NCBI GenBank assembly: GCA_016929525.1
Contig: JAFGIP010000003.1
Location: 58,795 to 122,794, forward strand
Reading direction: 5' to 3'
Origin: Bacteroidales bacterium
GTDB taxonomy: Bacteria; Bacteroidota; Bacteroidia; Bacteroidales; UBA10428
DNA length: 64,000 bases
Shown: positions 63,966 to 64,000 of the stretch, one piece after another
How positions within the stretch are numbered: the stretch's first letter is position 1
Layout: every line of letters starts with the position of its first letter
The notes under the pieces: generated by a model
Told to the model about the DNA's origin: nothing
The model's input: only the letters and a program-made list of their open reading frames with translations
Database searches by the model: none
Translations under genes and position numbers: made by a program

Positions 63966-64000
63966 CAGCCGCTTTTCCCGGGAGGGGATAAGCAAAGGAA

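Noticed and set aside
1-64000. CRISPR arrays, insertion sequences, prophage or integrase genes
   Set aside because: No spaced direct repeats, no transposase or integrase motifs, and no terminal repeats with target duplications were seen.
1-64000. tRNA genes in the intergenic gaps
   Set aside because: No TTCGANTC-type T-loop with matching acceptor stem was found by eye; small or divergent ones could be missed.

Overview
The window looks like chromosomal DNA of a free-living or anaerobic Bacteroidota, probably a Bacteroidales/Marinilabiliales-type organism; the exact family cannot be fixed from sequence alone. The evidence is its AT-rich composition and promoters of the Bacteroidota type (TTG/TTTG, about 19-20 bp, TAnnTTTG). 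Shine-Dalgarno sites are mostly absent. There is a type IX secretion (T9SS) sorting domain, a FPExxxVDY-family protein after rnc, a SusC-like TonB plug, glycine-lipid acyltransferases, and a dcw cluster without murF or ddl.

Layout. 1-3750: tail of an M23 peptidase, purN (convergent), then acpP-fabF-rnc-FPExxxVDY. 3897-8486: a large hybrid histidine kinase, a strong terminator, and an RprX/RprY-like two-component pair. 8487-15500: an accessory stretch with a broken minus-strand frame, an orphan STAS protein, a seven-TM AraC regulator with a GyrI-like extracytoplasmic domain, a solute-binding protein carrying a T9SS signal and no ABC transporter, and an MG2/TonB-plug protein without a barrel. 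15598-24370: yebC, then a branched-chain amino acid locus leuA-leuC-leuD-leuA2-leuB(actinobacterial type)-leuB(classical). It is preceded by what reads as a complete ribosome-mediated attenuator with an Ile/Leu-rich leader peptide. 24529-30436: small envelope proteins, a CoA-binding protein, an LEA-like lipoprotein, a SPOR protein, a long PurF, and GlsB/GlsA-like acyltransferases. 30571-46747: the dcw division/cell-wall cluster mraZ-rsmH-ftsL-ftsI-murE-mraY-murD-ftsW-murG-murC-ftsQ-ftsA-ftsZ, then a TerB-like protein and a YqeY protein, closed by a strong terminator. 46842-58038 (minus): mfd-coaX-outer-membrane protein-TPR-lptC-small membrane protein-CorC/HlyC-PpiD-like chaperone. 58172-63538: two convergent aspartate kinases of different subfamilies, a GldN-like lipoprotein, pyrC and a polyprenol-phosphate mannosyltransferase. 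The right edge has a near-perfect strong promoter firing out of the window, possibly an rRNA operon.

How the parts work together. The leu locus holds two synthases, one isomerase and two dehydrogenases. Its leader peptide has five Ile and five Leu codons and no Val codon. This fits an operon that makes leucine and also isoleucine by the citramalate route. The dcw cluster is tightly packed, with many overlaps, and starts at a promoter overlapped by four 10-bp MraZ boxes. The most novel-looking parts are the Ile/Leu attenuator and the module made of the membrane AraC sensor and the T9SS-exported binding protein. In that module a promoter with a perfect -7 but no -33 lies next to a repeated element, as expected of an activator-dependent promoter.

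Limits: every call is by eye. No searches, structure predictions or folding energies were computed.
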